Shown here: one piece after another, positions 7,367 to 17,841 of the stretch
Layout of the letters: every line of letters starts with the position of its first letter
Numbering within the stretch: position 1 is the stretch's first letter
Assembly: GCA_963709185.1 (NCBI GenBank)
Contig: CAVPVQ010000018.1
Coordinates: forward strand, 1-64,000
Source: Roseiarcus sp963709185
GTDB taxonomy: Bacteria; Pseudomonadota; Alphaproteobacteria; Rhizobiales; Beijerinckiaceae
Length of the DNA: 64,000 nt
Reading direction: 5' to 3'
Position numbers and translations under genes: made by a program
Notes under the pieces: model-generated
The model's input: only the letters and a program-made list of their open reading frames with translations
Told to the model about the DNA's origin: nothing
Database searches by the model: none

Positions 7367-8944
7367 TCATTTCTTCTTTCCTCCGAACGGGTTGATTCCG
7401 CCGAGGAGAAGCCGCCGCCGAGGCCGGGGAGGCGCGGCGCGCCCAAGCCCGGCAGGCCGGGGAACGAAGAAGGGTTGTTGAAGGCGCCGGGCGGCGGCGC
7501 ATCGGGAATGCCGCCGCCTTTCGCGCCAGGAGCCGCGCCCCCCATCTGCTTTTGAAACGCCTCCAGTTGTTCGGGCGTCGGCTGCGGCATGCCGCCGCCC
7601 ATGCCGAACATCTGGCCGAGCTGCGCCAAGGGGCCGCGTTTTCCCGCGCCGCCCATCGCCTTCATCATGTCGGCCATCTGGCGGTGCTGTTTCAGGAGGC
7701 GGTTGACCGCCTCGACGTTGACGCCCGAGCCCGCGGCGATGCGCTTCTTGCGCGACGCCTTCAGAAGGTCCGGGTTGCGGCGCTCCTTCGGCGTCATCGA
7801 TGAAATGATCGCGCGCTGGCGCCCGATCACCTTGTTGTCGAGATGGGCGGCGGCGACCTGTTCCTTGATCTTGGCCATGCCGGGCAGCATGCTCATGATC
7901 CCGCCCATGCCGCCGATGTTTTCGATCTGCGCGAGTTGCTCGGAAAGGTCGTTTAGGTCGAATACGCCCTTGCGCATCCGCTCGGCCATCTTGGCCGCCT
8001 TCTCGGCGTCGATATTTTGCGCCGCCTTCTCGACCAGGCTGACGATGTCGCCCATGCCGAGGATGCGGTCGGCGAGGCGCTGGGGATGGAAATCCTCCAG
8101 CGCATCCATTTTTTCGCCGACGCCCAGCAGCTTGATCGGCTTGCCGGTGACCGCGCGCATCGACAGGGCCGCGCCGCCGCGCCCGTCGCCGTCGACGCGG
8201 GTCAGCACGATGCCGGTGACGCCGACGCGCTCGTTGAAATTCCTGAGCGAGGTTGACGGCGTCCTGACCGGTGAGGGCGTCGGCGACGAGCAGGATTTCA
8301 TGCGGTTTCGCCGCGTCCCTGATCTCGGCCATTTCAGCCATCAGCGGCTCGTCGATATGGGTGCGTCCCGCCGTGTCGAGCAGCACGACGTCATAGCCCT
8401 GCAGCCGCGCCACCGTCTCGGCGCGCCGCGCGATCTCGACCGGGCCTTGCCCCGCGACGATCGGCAGCGTGTCGACGCCGATCTGTCGGCCGAGCACCGC
8501 GAGCTGCTCCTGCGCGGCCGGGCGTTTGACGTCGAGGGACGCCATCAACACCTTGAGCTTGGCGCGTTCGGCGAGGCGCTTGGCGATCTTGGCGGTGGTG
8601 GTGGTCTTGCCGGCGCCCTGCAGGCCGACCATCATGATCGCGACCGGCGCAGGGGCGTTGAGATCGATCGCCTGCGACTCGCCGCCGAGCGTCTCGACCA
8701 GCGCGTCATGCACGATTTTCACGACCATCTGGCCGGGCGTGACGGATTTCAGCACCGCCGCGCCGACCGCCTTGGTGCGCGCCTTGTCGACGAACGAGCG
8801 CACGACCTCGAGCGCGACATCCGCCTCCAGCAGCGCGCGGCGCACCTCGCGCATCGCGGCGTTGACGTCCTCCTCGGAGAGCGCGCCGCGGCCGGTCAGC
8901 TTGTCGAATATGCCGGAGAGCTTTTCGGAAAGGCTCTCGAACAT
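7367..8944 (-). CDS. ffh: Signal recognition particle protein Ffh, with two compensating frameshifts as given
   Basis: Ffh (SRP54) binds 4.5S RNA and signal peptides and targets ribosomes to FtsY. The first part (8944 to about 8243) encodes the N-domain and start of the G-domain, with Walker A GLQGAGKTTTTAK and DTAGRTHID. One extra base near 8243 (CTCGCTCAGG where CTCGCCAGG is expected) then moves the real protein into the next frame, which carries TRVDGDGRGGAALS, the M-domain and its Met/Gly-rich tail. A missing base near 7410 returns to the first frame, ending GGINPFGGKKK. The uncorrected frame stays open but its middle is Arg-rich nonsense. Ffh is essential in most bacteria, so sequence error is the likeliest explanation. 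Confidence 0.9.
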   Translation of the reverse strand: MFESLSEKLSGIFDKLTGRGALSEEDVNAAMREVRRALLEADVALEVVRSFVDKARTKAVGAAVLKSVTPGQMVVKIVHDALVETLGGESQAIDLNAPAPVAIMMVGLQGAGKTTTTAKIAKRLAERAKLKVLMASLDVKRPAAQEQLAVLGRQIGVDTLPIVAGQGPVEIARRAETVARLQGYDVVLLDTAGRTHIDEPLMAEMAEIRDAAKPHEILLVADALTGQDAVNLAQEFQRARRRHRHRADPRRRRRARRRGPVDARGHRQADQAAGRRRKNGCAGGFPSPAPRRPHPRHGRHRQPGREGGAKYRRREGGQDGRADAQGRIRPKRPFRATRADRKHRRHGRDHEHAARHGQDQGTGRRRPSRQQGDRAPARDHFIDDAEGAPQPGPSEGVAQEAHRRGLGRQRRGGQPPPETAPPDGRHDEGDGRRGKTRPLGAARPDVRHGRRHAAADARTTGGVSKADGGRGSWRERRRHSRCAAARRLQQPFFVPRPAGLGRAAPPRPRRRLLLGGINPFGGKKK

Positions 8945-9072
8945 CGGGGGCTCCTGAACTGTCCAACGCCGATCGCGCCCGGGGGCGCGACGCGCTGCCG
9001 GGCGGCGACCGCCTGCCTCAGAGGGCGGGACGGCTGATCGACGAGGACGAACCTGACGAAGATTGATCGGGC

Positions 9073-9101
9073 TTATAGAAGAGAGGGAAAGGGGAAGTCA
9101 A
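9073..9101 (-). promoter_or_regulatory. Promoter of ffh
   Basis: On the minus strand, TTGACT (9101-9096) and CTATAA (9078-9073) are separated by exactly 17 bases. This fits the housekeeping sigma-70 promoter of alphaproteobacteria. It lies about 130 bases before the ffh start codon and would drive ffh-rpsP-rimM-trmD. Confidence 0.7.
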
Positions 9102-9159
9102 ATCCAAGTAAGGCGCCTCTCAGCACTGCGCCGCCGAATTTCTTGGGCGAGCGAGCCGG

Positions 9160-9507
9160 TCATTCCTTGATTGTCGCAGCGATAGCCGCTATCGCGATTT
9201 TCAATCTCGGCAATTCGTCGACCACGACGCCCCAAATCACCTTATCGGAAAGCCCGTGATATTCGTGTCGGAGAATGTTGCCGATCGCCATGACCCGTCG
9301 CCACGGGATTTCAGGGCGCGAAGCCTGCAACTCAGCAGGAACGCGCCGGCTGGCTTCAGAGATGATTTCGATCGCGCGTTGAACGATATAGGCAAGCTGC
9401 CAGTCGGCTTCGAATTCCGTAAGCGATCTTTCATTGGTGACAGTTTCGATTCTTCCGATCGCCTCGAGAATATCGTGAAGCGAGTGGCCGACCTTCCTTT
9501 GCATCAA
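9160..9507 (-). CDS. HepT-like toxin (DUF86) of a type VII toxin-antitoxin pair
   Basis: A 115-residue all-helical protein of the HepT/DUF86 family. HepT proteins are HEPN RNases whose R-x4-H-x-Y motif is the active site and whose Tyr is AMPylated by the partner MntA. Here the motif reads GNILRHEY: His, Glu and Tyr are present but the first arginine is glycine, with another Arg directly before the His. Activity is therefore uncertain. Its start overlaps the mntA stop by 4 bases (ATGA), so it is translated after the antitoxin from one message. Confidence 0.85.
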   Translation of the reverse strand: MMQRKVGHSLHDILEAIGRIETVTNERSLTEFEADWQLAYIVQRAIEIISEASRRVPAELQASRPEIPWRRVMAIGNILRHEYHGLSDKVIWGVVVDELPRLKIAIAAIAATIKE

Positions 9508-9800
9508 AACACGCGAAGCGCAGTTTTCTCGATGTCTTCCCGCAGCATGGGATGCAGCCCGTCGCGAGTCGTGATGTCGACCTCGGCGTGCAATTCGTCC
9601 TCCAGAAATTGTTTGATCCCGATCAGATCAAAGGCGTTGAAGCGGCCGGAAGGATCGTAGTCGATGAAAAGATCGAGATCGCTTCCCGAACGCGACTCAT
9701 CGCGAGCCGTCGATCCGAACAAGTACAGCGACGTCGCGCCCATGCCGCGAATAGCGGGCGCGAAAGCGATCAATTTGGAGTATGCTTCCGTCAGTTGCAT
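9504..9800 (-). CDS. MntA-like minimal nucleotidyltransferase antitoxin
   Basis: A 98-residue minimal nucleotidyltransferase. The catalytic signature G-S-x10-D-x-D is intact (GSTARDESRSGSDLD, residues about 29-43), and a third acidic position is likely in the ELHAEVDI strand. Proteins of this type neutralise HepT by transferring AMP to its motif tyrosine. It is the upstream gene of the pair and overlaps hepT by 4 bases. Confidence 0.87.
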   Translation of the reverse strand: MQLTEAYSKLIAFAPAIRGMGATSLYLFGSTARDESRSGSDLDLFIDYDPSGRFNAFDLIGIKQFLEDELHAEVDITTRDGLHPMLREDIEKTALRVF

Positions 9801-9899
9801 AGGTTGAATGATACTTCAAAAACCGGCAGGACCAAACAATGAACTTGGCGCCTTGACGTCGCGGCGACAGGCCAAGAGGGCCCCATGGCCCAAGGCGGC

Positions 9900-10643
9900 T
9901 CAGGTCGAAACCAACCCGCCCTCCGCCGGCGCGGGCCGCGCCCGTTGGTTGTAAAGCAGCTTCCGCCGCCGCTCCTGTTCTTCCGGCGGCAGGCTGTCCG
10001 GGTCTTCGCTCGGCCCGGCGGTCACCGCGAGGCCGCGCTGGACGGCGGGGCGGGCGCTGAGCTCATCGAACCACCGCTTGAAATACTTGAACTCCTCGAT
10101 GTCCTGCCGCTGGCCCTTCCAGTTCACGGTCCAGGGGTATGAGATCATGTCGGCGATCGTGTATTCGTCGCCGGCGAGATAGCGGCGGTCGTAGAGCCGG
10201 TTGTTGAGCACGCCGTAGAGGCGATTCGCTTCGTCGGTGAAGCGGCGGACCGCGTAGGACTGGTCGCCCTGCTTGTCGCCGAGGCGCAGGAAGTGGCCGC
10301 ACTCGCCGAGCTTCGGGCCCTGGTTGGCCATCTGCCAGATCAGCCATTGGTTCACTTCATAGCGGCGGCGCAGGTCCTGCGGATAGAAGCGGCCGGCCTT
10401 TTCGGCGAGATACATCATGATCGCGCCGGATTCGAACACGCTGATCGGCGCGCCGCCGTCGGCCGGCGCGTGATCGACGATCGCCGGCATGCGGTTGTTG
10501 GGGCCGATCTTGAGGAACGCGTCCTTGAACTGATCGCCCTTGCCGATGTGGCAGGGCACGATGGTGTACGGCGTCCCCAGTTCTTCCAGCAGGATCGTGA
10601 CTTTCTTTCCATTCGGCGTCGGCCAGTAGTGCAGATCGATCAT
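9900..10643 (-). CDS. Glutathione S-transferase, nu class (YfcG/YghU-like)
   Basis: A 247-residue protein with an N-terminal thioredoxin-like GST domain (PTPNGKKVTILLEELG, then NNRMPAIVDH and the glutathione-binding VFESGAIMMYLAEK) and an all-helical C-terminal domain (about 90-205). The TPNGKKV segment and length match the disulfide-bond reductase nu-class GSTs. It probably reduces small disulfides or peroxides with glutathione. It stands 39 bases upstream of the SnoaL-like gene on the same strand. Confidence 0.9.
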   Translation of the reverse strand: MIDLHYWPTPNGKKVTILLEELGTPYTIVPCHIGKGDQFKDAFLKIGPNNRMPAIVDHAPADGGAPISVFESGAIMMYLAEKAGRFYPQDLRRRYEVNQWLIWQMANQGPKLGECGHFLRLGDKQGDQSYAVRRFTDEANRLYGVLNNRLYDRRYLAGDEYTIADMISYPWTVNWKGQRQDIEEFKYFKRWFDELSARPAVQRGLAVTAGPSEDPDSLPPEEQERRRKLLYNQRARPAPAEGGLVST

Positions 10644-10682
10644 TGAAACCCCTTTCGAAATTGGCGAGCGCGGCGAATGCGC

Positions 10683-11173
10683 TCATCCCTTCATCTGGGC
10701 CAGCGTCCCCGCGATGTCGCCCATGCCCCAATGTTCGATGATCAGGCCGTCTTTCACTGCGAAAATGTCGCAGGAGGTGAAGCGCAGCCTTCGTCCGGTC
10801 GGCGGCACGCCGAGATAGACGCCCTGATGCGTGCCGGAATAGACGAAACTCGCAGCGACCTTGTCGGCGCTCGCCACCATGGCTTCGATCGTGACGCTGA
10901 GATCGGGCAATCCCTTAAGCCGGCCCGCGAAGAACGCGATCGTGCGCTGCTTGGGCGCAACGCCGGGCGCCGGGGGCGGCGCGGCCGCGCTGGTCTGGTG
11001 ATTCACATAGTCCTCGGCGAACAGCGCGGCGAAGGCGGCGATGTCATGCGCGCTCAACGTCGCCGCGAATCGCTCGGCCAGCGCGCGGGCGGCGTGGCCA
11101 TCATCCTGCGCGGCAGCCGGCGCGCTCGCGGCGGCACGGCCAGCATGCCAGTCATCATCGCGCGGCGATCCAT
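10683..11173 (-). CDS. SnoaL-like (ester cyclase) secreted protein, frameshift in signal peptide as given
   Basis: The mature part matches the SnoaL-like fold: AERFAATLSAHDIAAFAALFAEDYVNHQ, then a segment near GVPPTGRRLRFTSCDIFAVKDG and the terminal HWGMGDIAGTLAQM. The family is mostly of unknown function. The body has no usable start in its own frame. An ATG at 11173 in the next frame encodes MDRRAMMTGMLAV, and adding one C on the plus strand between 11134 and 11135 joins it to AAASAPAAAQ, giving a complete signal peptide with an AAAQ-type cleavage site. I infer a one-base deletion there. Confidence 0.72.
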
Positions 11174-11220
11174 CTGCGGCTCCTTCGGTTGCTGCTGAGG
11201 CGATTGCGCGCCGAGCCCGC

Positions 11221-11397
11221 TCAGCCGCGAAACAGCGCGAAATAGATAACGTAAATCCAGCCGAGAATTCCATCGATGATCGCCCAGAGGATCGAATGAT
11301 TGGTGGGATAGGAAATCGCCATCGCCAGCGCGGACCCGAAGCCGACGCCGTATTTGGCCCCTTCCACGCGGACGCCATAATACCGGCTGCCGTTCAT
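11221..11397 (-). CDS. Small membrane protein (58 aa), function unknown
   Basis: A 58-residue protein starting MNGSRYYGVRVEGAKYG and ending WIYVIYFALFRG, with one or two membrane segments (about 18-32 and 36-56). The ATG at 11397 has a strong ribosome binding site, GGGGAGG, 6 bases upstream. It is 28 bases after uvrB on the same strand. I recognise it as the kind of short conserved protein seen in related genomes but cannot assign a function. Confidence 0.7.
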   Translation of the reverse strand: MNGSRYYGVRVEGAKYGVGFGSALAMAISYPTNHSILWAIIDGILGWIYVIYFALFRG

Positions 11398-11425
11398 CTG
11401 CTTCCTCCCCTGCCTCGTCTTCCCT

Positions 11426-13915
<2,490 letters not shown>

Positions 13916-14075
13916 GCGTCGCAATATGGGGGCAAAGGGATGGCTAGGGAAGGGCGCCGCCAGGGAAGCGGAACGACCCGCTCGATGCGAGGCCACACGC
14001 TCGCGGCGAACTTGCGCCAATCCGAGGTTTTGCGCGAAAGATACGACTTTGGGAACGCAATCGAGACCGCCGTCG

Positions 14076-14606
14076 ATGAATTCGCGCCTCCTTGCAAGTC
14101 TCCACGTCCGCGCCGTTGCGGGCGATCGCGCGCGCGGCCGCCTGTTCGCCGGCGGTCTCTGCATTCCCTGCGCGCTCGGACCCGCGGGAATCGTGCGGCG
14201 CAAGCGCGAAGGCGATGGCGCGACGCCGGCCGGACGGTTCCGGCTGCTATGGGCGTTTTATCGCCCGGACCGCCAGCGGCGCGCCGCGGGCGGCGCCCCG
14301 ATGCGCGCGTTGCGGCGAGACGCTGGCTGGTGCGAGGACGCGCGCAGCCCGAACTACAACCGACCCGTGCGGCTGCCGTTTGCGCTCGCCTGCGATTCGA
14401 TGTGGCGCGACGACAACCTCTATGATCTGGCTTTCGTGCTCGATTACAATTTCTCGCAGCGCCGGAAGGGCGCGGGCAGCGCGATCTTCTTTCATATCGC
14501 GCGGCCGGGCCTGACGCCGACGGCAGGCTGCGTGGCGATCCGCGCCGCCGACATGCGCCGGCTGGCGCCGCTGCTTTCACCCAACGCCATGATGATTATC
14601 GACTGA
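14076..14606 (+). CDS. L,D-transpeptidase catalytic domain (YkuD-like) protein
   Basis: A 176-residue protein. The YkuD signature is present as FFHIARPGLTPTAGCVAI, which supplies the catalytic His and Cys. N-terminal pattern LCIPCALGPAGIVRRKREGDGATPAGRF fits the small YkuD-like family. No signal peptide or lipobox is visible, so export is unclear. L,D-transpeptidases make 3-3 peptidoglycan crosslinks or attach lipoproteins; this compact family is less characterised. The ATG at 14076 gives the best fit. Confidence 0.78.
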   Translation: MNSRLLASLHVRAVAGDRARGRLFAGGLCIPCALGPAGIVRRKREGDGATPAGRFRLLWAFYRPDRQRRAAGGAPMRALRRDAGWCEDARSPNYNRPVRLPFALACDSMWRDDNLYDLAFVLDYNFSQRRKGAGSAIFFHIARPGLTPTAGCVAIRAADMRRLAPLLSPNAMMIID

Positions 14607-14617
14607 ACCGATTGAAT

Positions 14618-15322
14618 TTACGAGCGCGCCCCGAAGATTGCGCTGCCGATTCTCAAAGAGGTCGCGCCAAGCTGAATCGCCAGCGGCCAGTCGCCGCTCA
14701 TGCCCATCGACAGTTCGGCGATTCCGCAGCGTCTGGCGATCACCCCGAGGAGCGCGAAATGCGGCGATGCCTGCTCCCCGACTGGCGGGATGCACATCAG
14801 CCCGGCGATTTCCAGCCCGTATTTCTCGCGGCACAACCCGATAAAGGCGTCGGCTTCGCGCGGCGCCACGCCGGCCTTCTGCGGCTCCGCGCCGGTGTTG
14901 ACCTGCACGAACAGCCGCGGCCTCTTGCCGGACTTCGCCATGGATTCGGCCAAGACGGCGGCGATCTTTTCGCGATCGACGGTTTCGATGACGTCGAAGG
15001 TTTCCACCGCCTCGCGCGCCTTGTTGGTCTGCAACGGCCCGATCAAATGAAGCTCAATCATTCTGCCCAGACCGGCGGCGCGGCCGCGCAGGTCGCGCCA
15101 TTTGGCTTGCGCCTCCTGGACGCGGTTCTCGCCGAACCGACGCTGGTCGCCTTCGGCGATGGTCGGCCAGACCTCATCGGCCGAGAAGGTCTTCGACACC
15201 GCCGTCACCCGCACCGAGGCTGGATCGCGTCCGCAATCGACCGCCCGCCGGACGACGGCCTGGCGGAGCTGGCGCAGGCGCGTCAGGACTTCGTCCTTGT
15301 CGAGCGGGCCTTCGTCGGTCAT
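14618..15322 (-). CDS. YggS family pyridoxal phosphate enzyme
   Basis: A 234-residue PLP-binding barrel protein of the YggS/PLPBP family, which keeps vitamin B6 and amino acid pools balanced rather than catalysing a known reaction. The PLP lysine lies in AVSKTFSADEV (about residue 44). GENRVQEAQAKW, HLIGPLQTNKA, QVNTGAEPQKAG and ELSMGMSGDWPLAIQLGATSLRIG are family motifs. It converges with the transpeptidase-like gene, 11 bases apart, and is divergent from rpmB. Confidence 0.94.
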   Translation of the reverse strand: MTDEGPLDKDEVLTRLRQLRQAVVRRAVDCGRDPASVRVTAVSKTFSADEVWPTIAEGDQRRFGENRVQEAQAKWRDLRGRAAGLGRMIELHLIGPLQTNKAREAVETFDVIETVDREKIAAVLAESMAKSGKRPRLFVQVNTGAEPQKAGVAPREADAFIGLCREKYGLEIAGLMCIPPVGEQASPHFALLGVIARRCGIAELSMGMSGDWPLAIQLGATSLRIGSAIFGARS

Positions 15323-15348
15323 CTGGGCCTCCGTCGCGCCGCGCGCGC

Positions 15349-15377
15349 TTGACGCGCCGGGACCCTTCCCCTATAGA
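15349..15377 (+). promoter_or_regulatory. Promoter of rpmB
   Basis: TTGACG (15349-15354) and TATAGA (15372-15377) with a 17-base spacer, or CTATAG with 16. This fits an alphaproteobacterial housekeeping promoter. Transcription would start near 15384, giving an mRNA leader of about 110 bases before rpmB. Confidence 0.7.
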
Positions 15378-15413
15378 CCGCCGACCCAAGAAGCCGCGAC
15401 GGGTTTTTCCGCT

Positions 15414-15440
15414 GGGCCGTTTTACGAGGCGGCCCTTTTT
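15414..15440 (+). terminator. Terminator-like hairpin in the rpmB leader
   Basis: GGGCCG (15414-15419) pairs with CGGCCC (15430-15435) around a 10-base loop, followed directly by five T residues (15436-15440). It is downstream of the promoter and 54 bases before the rpmB start, so it looks like a leader attenuator. Autoregulation by L28 is only a hypothesis. Confidence 0.5.
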
Positions 15441-15494
15441 GACGTTGGTCGGTCCGGCTTCCCAAATCCCATTCCCGTCGGGAGAGTTTGAGCT

Positions 15495-15791
15495 ATGTCA
15501 CGGCGCTGCGAATTGACCGGCAAGGCGGTTCAGGCCGGCAACAATGTCAGCCATTCAAATCGTAAGACGCGCACCCGGTTCCTGCCGAACCTGTGCAATG
15601 TGACGCTGATTTCCGATGCGCTGGCCCGTTCGGTGCGTCTGCGCGTCGCGGCGGCCGCCTTGCGCTCGGTCGAGCATCGCGGCGGCCTCGACGCGTTTTT
15701 GGTCAAGGCCCGTGACGAGGACCTGTCGCAGGGGGCGATCGAGCTCAAGCGCGAAATCAAGAAGAAGCTCGCGGAAGCGGCGGCGGCCTGA
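15495..15791 (+). CDS. rpmB: 50S ribosomal protein L28
   Basis: A 98-residue L28. It begins MSRRCELTGKAVQAGNNVSHSN and includes KTRTRFLPNLCNVTLISDAL, standard for the family. The ribosome binding site GGGAG lies 11 bases upstream of the ATG. It has its own promoter and a leader hairpin, and converges with cobT, an arrangement seen in other rhizobia. Confidence 0.97.
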   Translation: MSRRCELTGKAVQAGNNVSHSNRKTRTRFLPNLCNVTLISDALARSVRLRVAAAALRSVEHRGGLDAFLVKARDEDLSQGAIELKREIKKKLAEAAAA

Positions 15792-15819
15792 GGGCTTCCG
15801 GCGCGCTGTTCGAACGGGG

Positions 15820-15836
15820 CGCGGCGTCACGCCGCG
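15820..15836. terminator. Hairpin between convergent rpmB and cobT
   Basis: A 7-bp perfect stem, CGCGGCG and CGCCGCG, with the cobT stop codon (TCA on plus) as the 3-base loop. It lies 29 bases after the rpmB stop and could serve both convergent transcripts. No T tract follows, so this is a weak call. Confidence 0.35.
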
Positions 15837-17767
15837 GGACGCTTGATGCGCGTCGCGTGACCATGCCTCGACGGTCGGCTCAGCGCCGCTGCTTCATCGA
15901 ACAGTTCGGCGAGTTTTTCGGTCATCGCCCCGCCGAGCTCCTCGGCGTCGACGATCGTCACCGCGCGGCGGTAATAGCGCGCCACGTCATGGCCGATGCC
16001 GATCGCGATGAGTTCGACCGGCGATCGGGTTTCGATGTCCTCGATCACATGGCGCAGGTGACGTTCGAGATAATTGCCGGAATTGACTGACAGCGTGGAA
16101 TCGTCGACCGGCGCGCCGTCCGAAATCATCATCAGAATGCGCCGTTGCTCGGCGCGCCCGACCAGCCGCTGATGCGCCCAGTCCAGCGCCTCGCCGTCGA
16201 TGTTTTCCTTCAGCAGGCCTTCGCGCATCATCAGCCCGAGGTTCTTTCGCGCGCGACGCCACGGCGCGTCGGCGCTCTTGTAAATGATGTGGCGCAGATC
16301 GTTGAGCCGTCCCGGCGCCGGCGGCTTGCCGGCCTGCAACCAGGCCTCGCGCGATTGCCCGCCCTTCCAGGCGCGCGTCGTGAAGCCGAGAATCTCGACC
16401 TTGACGCCGCATCGCTCCAGGGTGCGCGCCAAAATGTCGGCGCATGTCGCCGCCACGGTGATCGGCCGCCCGCGCATCGAGCCGGAGTTGTCGATCAGCA
16501 GCGTGACCACCGTGTCGCGGAAATCCATGTCCTTCTCGGCCTTGAAGGACAGCGGCTGCTGCGAATCGATGATGACGCGCGACAGTCGCGCCGGATCGAG
16601 CATGCCCTCTTCGAGATCGAACTCCCAGGCGCGATTCTGCTGCGCCATCAGCCGGCGCTGCAGGCGATTGGCGAGGCGAGCGACGACGCTCGACAGATTC
16701 TGCAACTGCTTGTCGAGATAATCGCGCAGCCGCTGCAACTCCTCAGGTTCGCACAACTCCTCGGCGCTGATCGTCTCATCGAACCTCGTGGTGAAGGCCT
16801 TGTAGTCGGGACCGCGACGCTCATTGCCAGGGGAGGGCGACGGCGTGCTCTCGGCCGCCTCGTCGGCCTCGCCCGCGTCCGCCTCGTCGGGAAACTCGCC
16901 CGACGGCGCGTCGGCCGCTTCCATCGCGCCTTCCTCGACGTCGTCCGCGGAATCCTCGGACGCCTCCATTTCCATCTTGTCCCGCGATTGTTCCTCCTGG
17001 CTTTCGCCATCGGCTGCGTCGCCCTCGTCGGGCGGCGCGTCGTCGCCCGAATTGTCCTCTTCGTCTTCCGTATCGGCGAGCGAATTGGAGGCCATGTCGA
17101 GCGAGGCGAGCAGCTTGTGGATGGATCTGGCGAAAGCGCGTTGATCGAGGATCGCCGCATCGAGCCGATCGAGTTGGCCGCCAGCTCTTTCTTCAACGTA
17201 AGGGCGCCAGAGATCGACAATGCGCCGGGCCGCCGCCGGGGTCGGGAGTCCGGTCAGGCGCTCGCGCACCATCATCGCCACGGCGTCGTCGAGCGGTGCA
17301 TCGGCGCGCTCCGTAACCTCGGCGTAAGGCCCGCGATGGAAGCGGTCCTCGAGCATGGCGGTGAGGTTGGAGGCGACCCCCTCCATCCGGCGCGATCCGA
17401 TCGCCTCGACGCGCGCTTGCTCGACCGCGTCGAACAGCGAGCGCGCCGCCGGGTCCTCCGGCGCAAAACGGCGATGGATCGCCTCGTCGTGGCAGGCGAG
17501 CCGCAGCGCCATGGAATCGGCGAGACCGCGCAGGATCGCGGCGTCGAGCGGGCTCGGCTTGCGCGGCGGCTCGGGCAGGCGCGCTCTGGCGCCTTCCGGC
17601 CCGGCGGCCAGCGAGGGCTTGTCGGCGGCGAAGGTGATTTCAAGCTCGGGATGACGCGACATCGCGCGGGCACACGAGGCGATCGCGCGCTTGAAAGGCT
17701 CGTTCAACGGTTCTGCTTTGCCCGCCGACTTGCGGTTGCTGGGCATTTTGACGTCGAGGGGCGGCAT
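15827..17767 (-). CDS. cobT: Aerobic cobaltochelatase subunit CobT
   Basis: A 646-residue subunit of the CobN-CobS-CobT chelatase, which inserts Co2+ into hydrogenobyrinic acid a,c-diamide. The N-terminal part is helical. A very acidic linker rich in Asp, Glu and Ser follows (about 240-330). The C-terminal von Willebrand A domain has the MIDAS motif LLIDNSGSMRG and later MISDGAPVDDSTL. CobT forms a ring with CobS. I chose the ATG at 17767; the ATG at 17746 is a close alternative. An FMN reductase gene lies 74 bases upstream, between cobS and cobT. Confidence 0.95.
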   Translation of the reverse strand: MPPLDVKMPSNRKSAGKAEPLNEPFKRAIASCARAMSRHPELEITFAADKPSLAAGPEGARARLPEPPRKPSPLDAAILRGLADSMALRLACHDEAIHRRFAPEDPAARSLFDAVEQARVEAIGSRRMEGVASNLTAMLEDRFHRGPYAEVTERADAPLDDAVAMMVRERLTGLPTPAAARRIVDLWRPYVEERAGGQLDRLDAAILDQRAFARSIHKLLASLDMASNSLADTEDEEDNSGDDAPPDEGDAADGESQEEQSRDKMEMEASEDSADDVEEGAMEAADAPSGEFPDEADAGEADEAAESTPSPSPGNERRGPDYKAFTTRFDETISAEELCEPEELQRLRDYLDKQLQNLSSVVARLANRLQRRLMAQQNRAWEFDLEEGMLDPARLSRVIIDSQQPLSFKAEKDMDFRDTVVTLLIDNSGSMRGRPITVAATCADILARTLERCGVKVEILGFTTRAWKGGQSREAWLQAGKPPAPGRLNDLRHIIYKSADAPWRRARKNLGLMMREGLLKENIDGEALDWAHQRLVGRAEQRRILMMISDGAPVDDSTLSVNSGNYLERHLRHVIEDIETRSPVELIAIGIGHDVARYYRRAVTIVDAEELGGAMTEKLAELFDEAAALSRPSRHGHATRIKRPAA

Positions 17768-17841
17768 TGGGCTTTCGCTGTCGTGCGGGGCGACCGTAAT
17801 TCGCCCGTTTCGCGTTGTATAGGGCGCCAGGCTAGGCCGCG

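Noticed and set aside
7367..8240. Arg-rich middle of the continuous ffh frame as a novel domain
   Set aside because: The next frame gives the canonical SRP54 G and M domains, so the Arg-rich stretch is a frameshift artefact.
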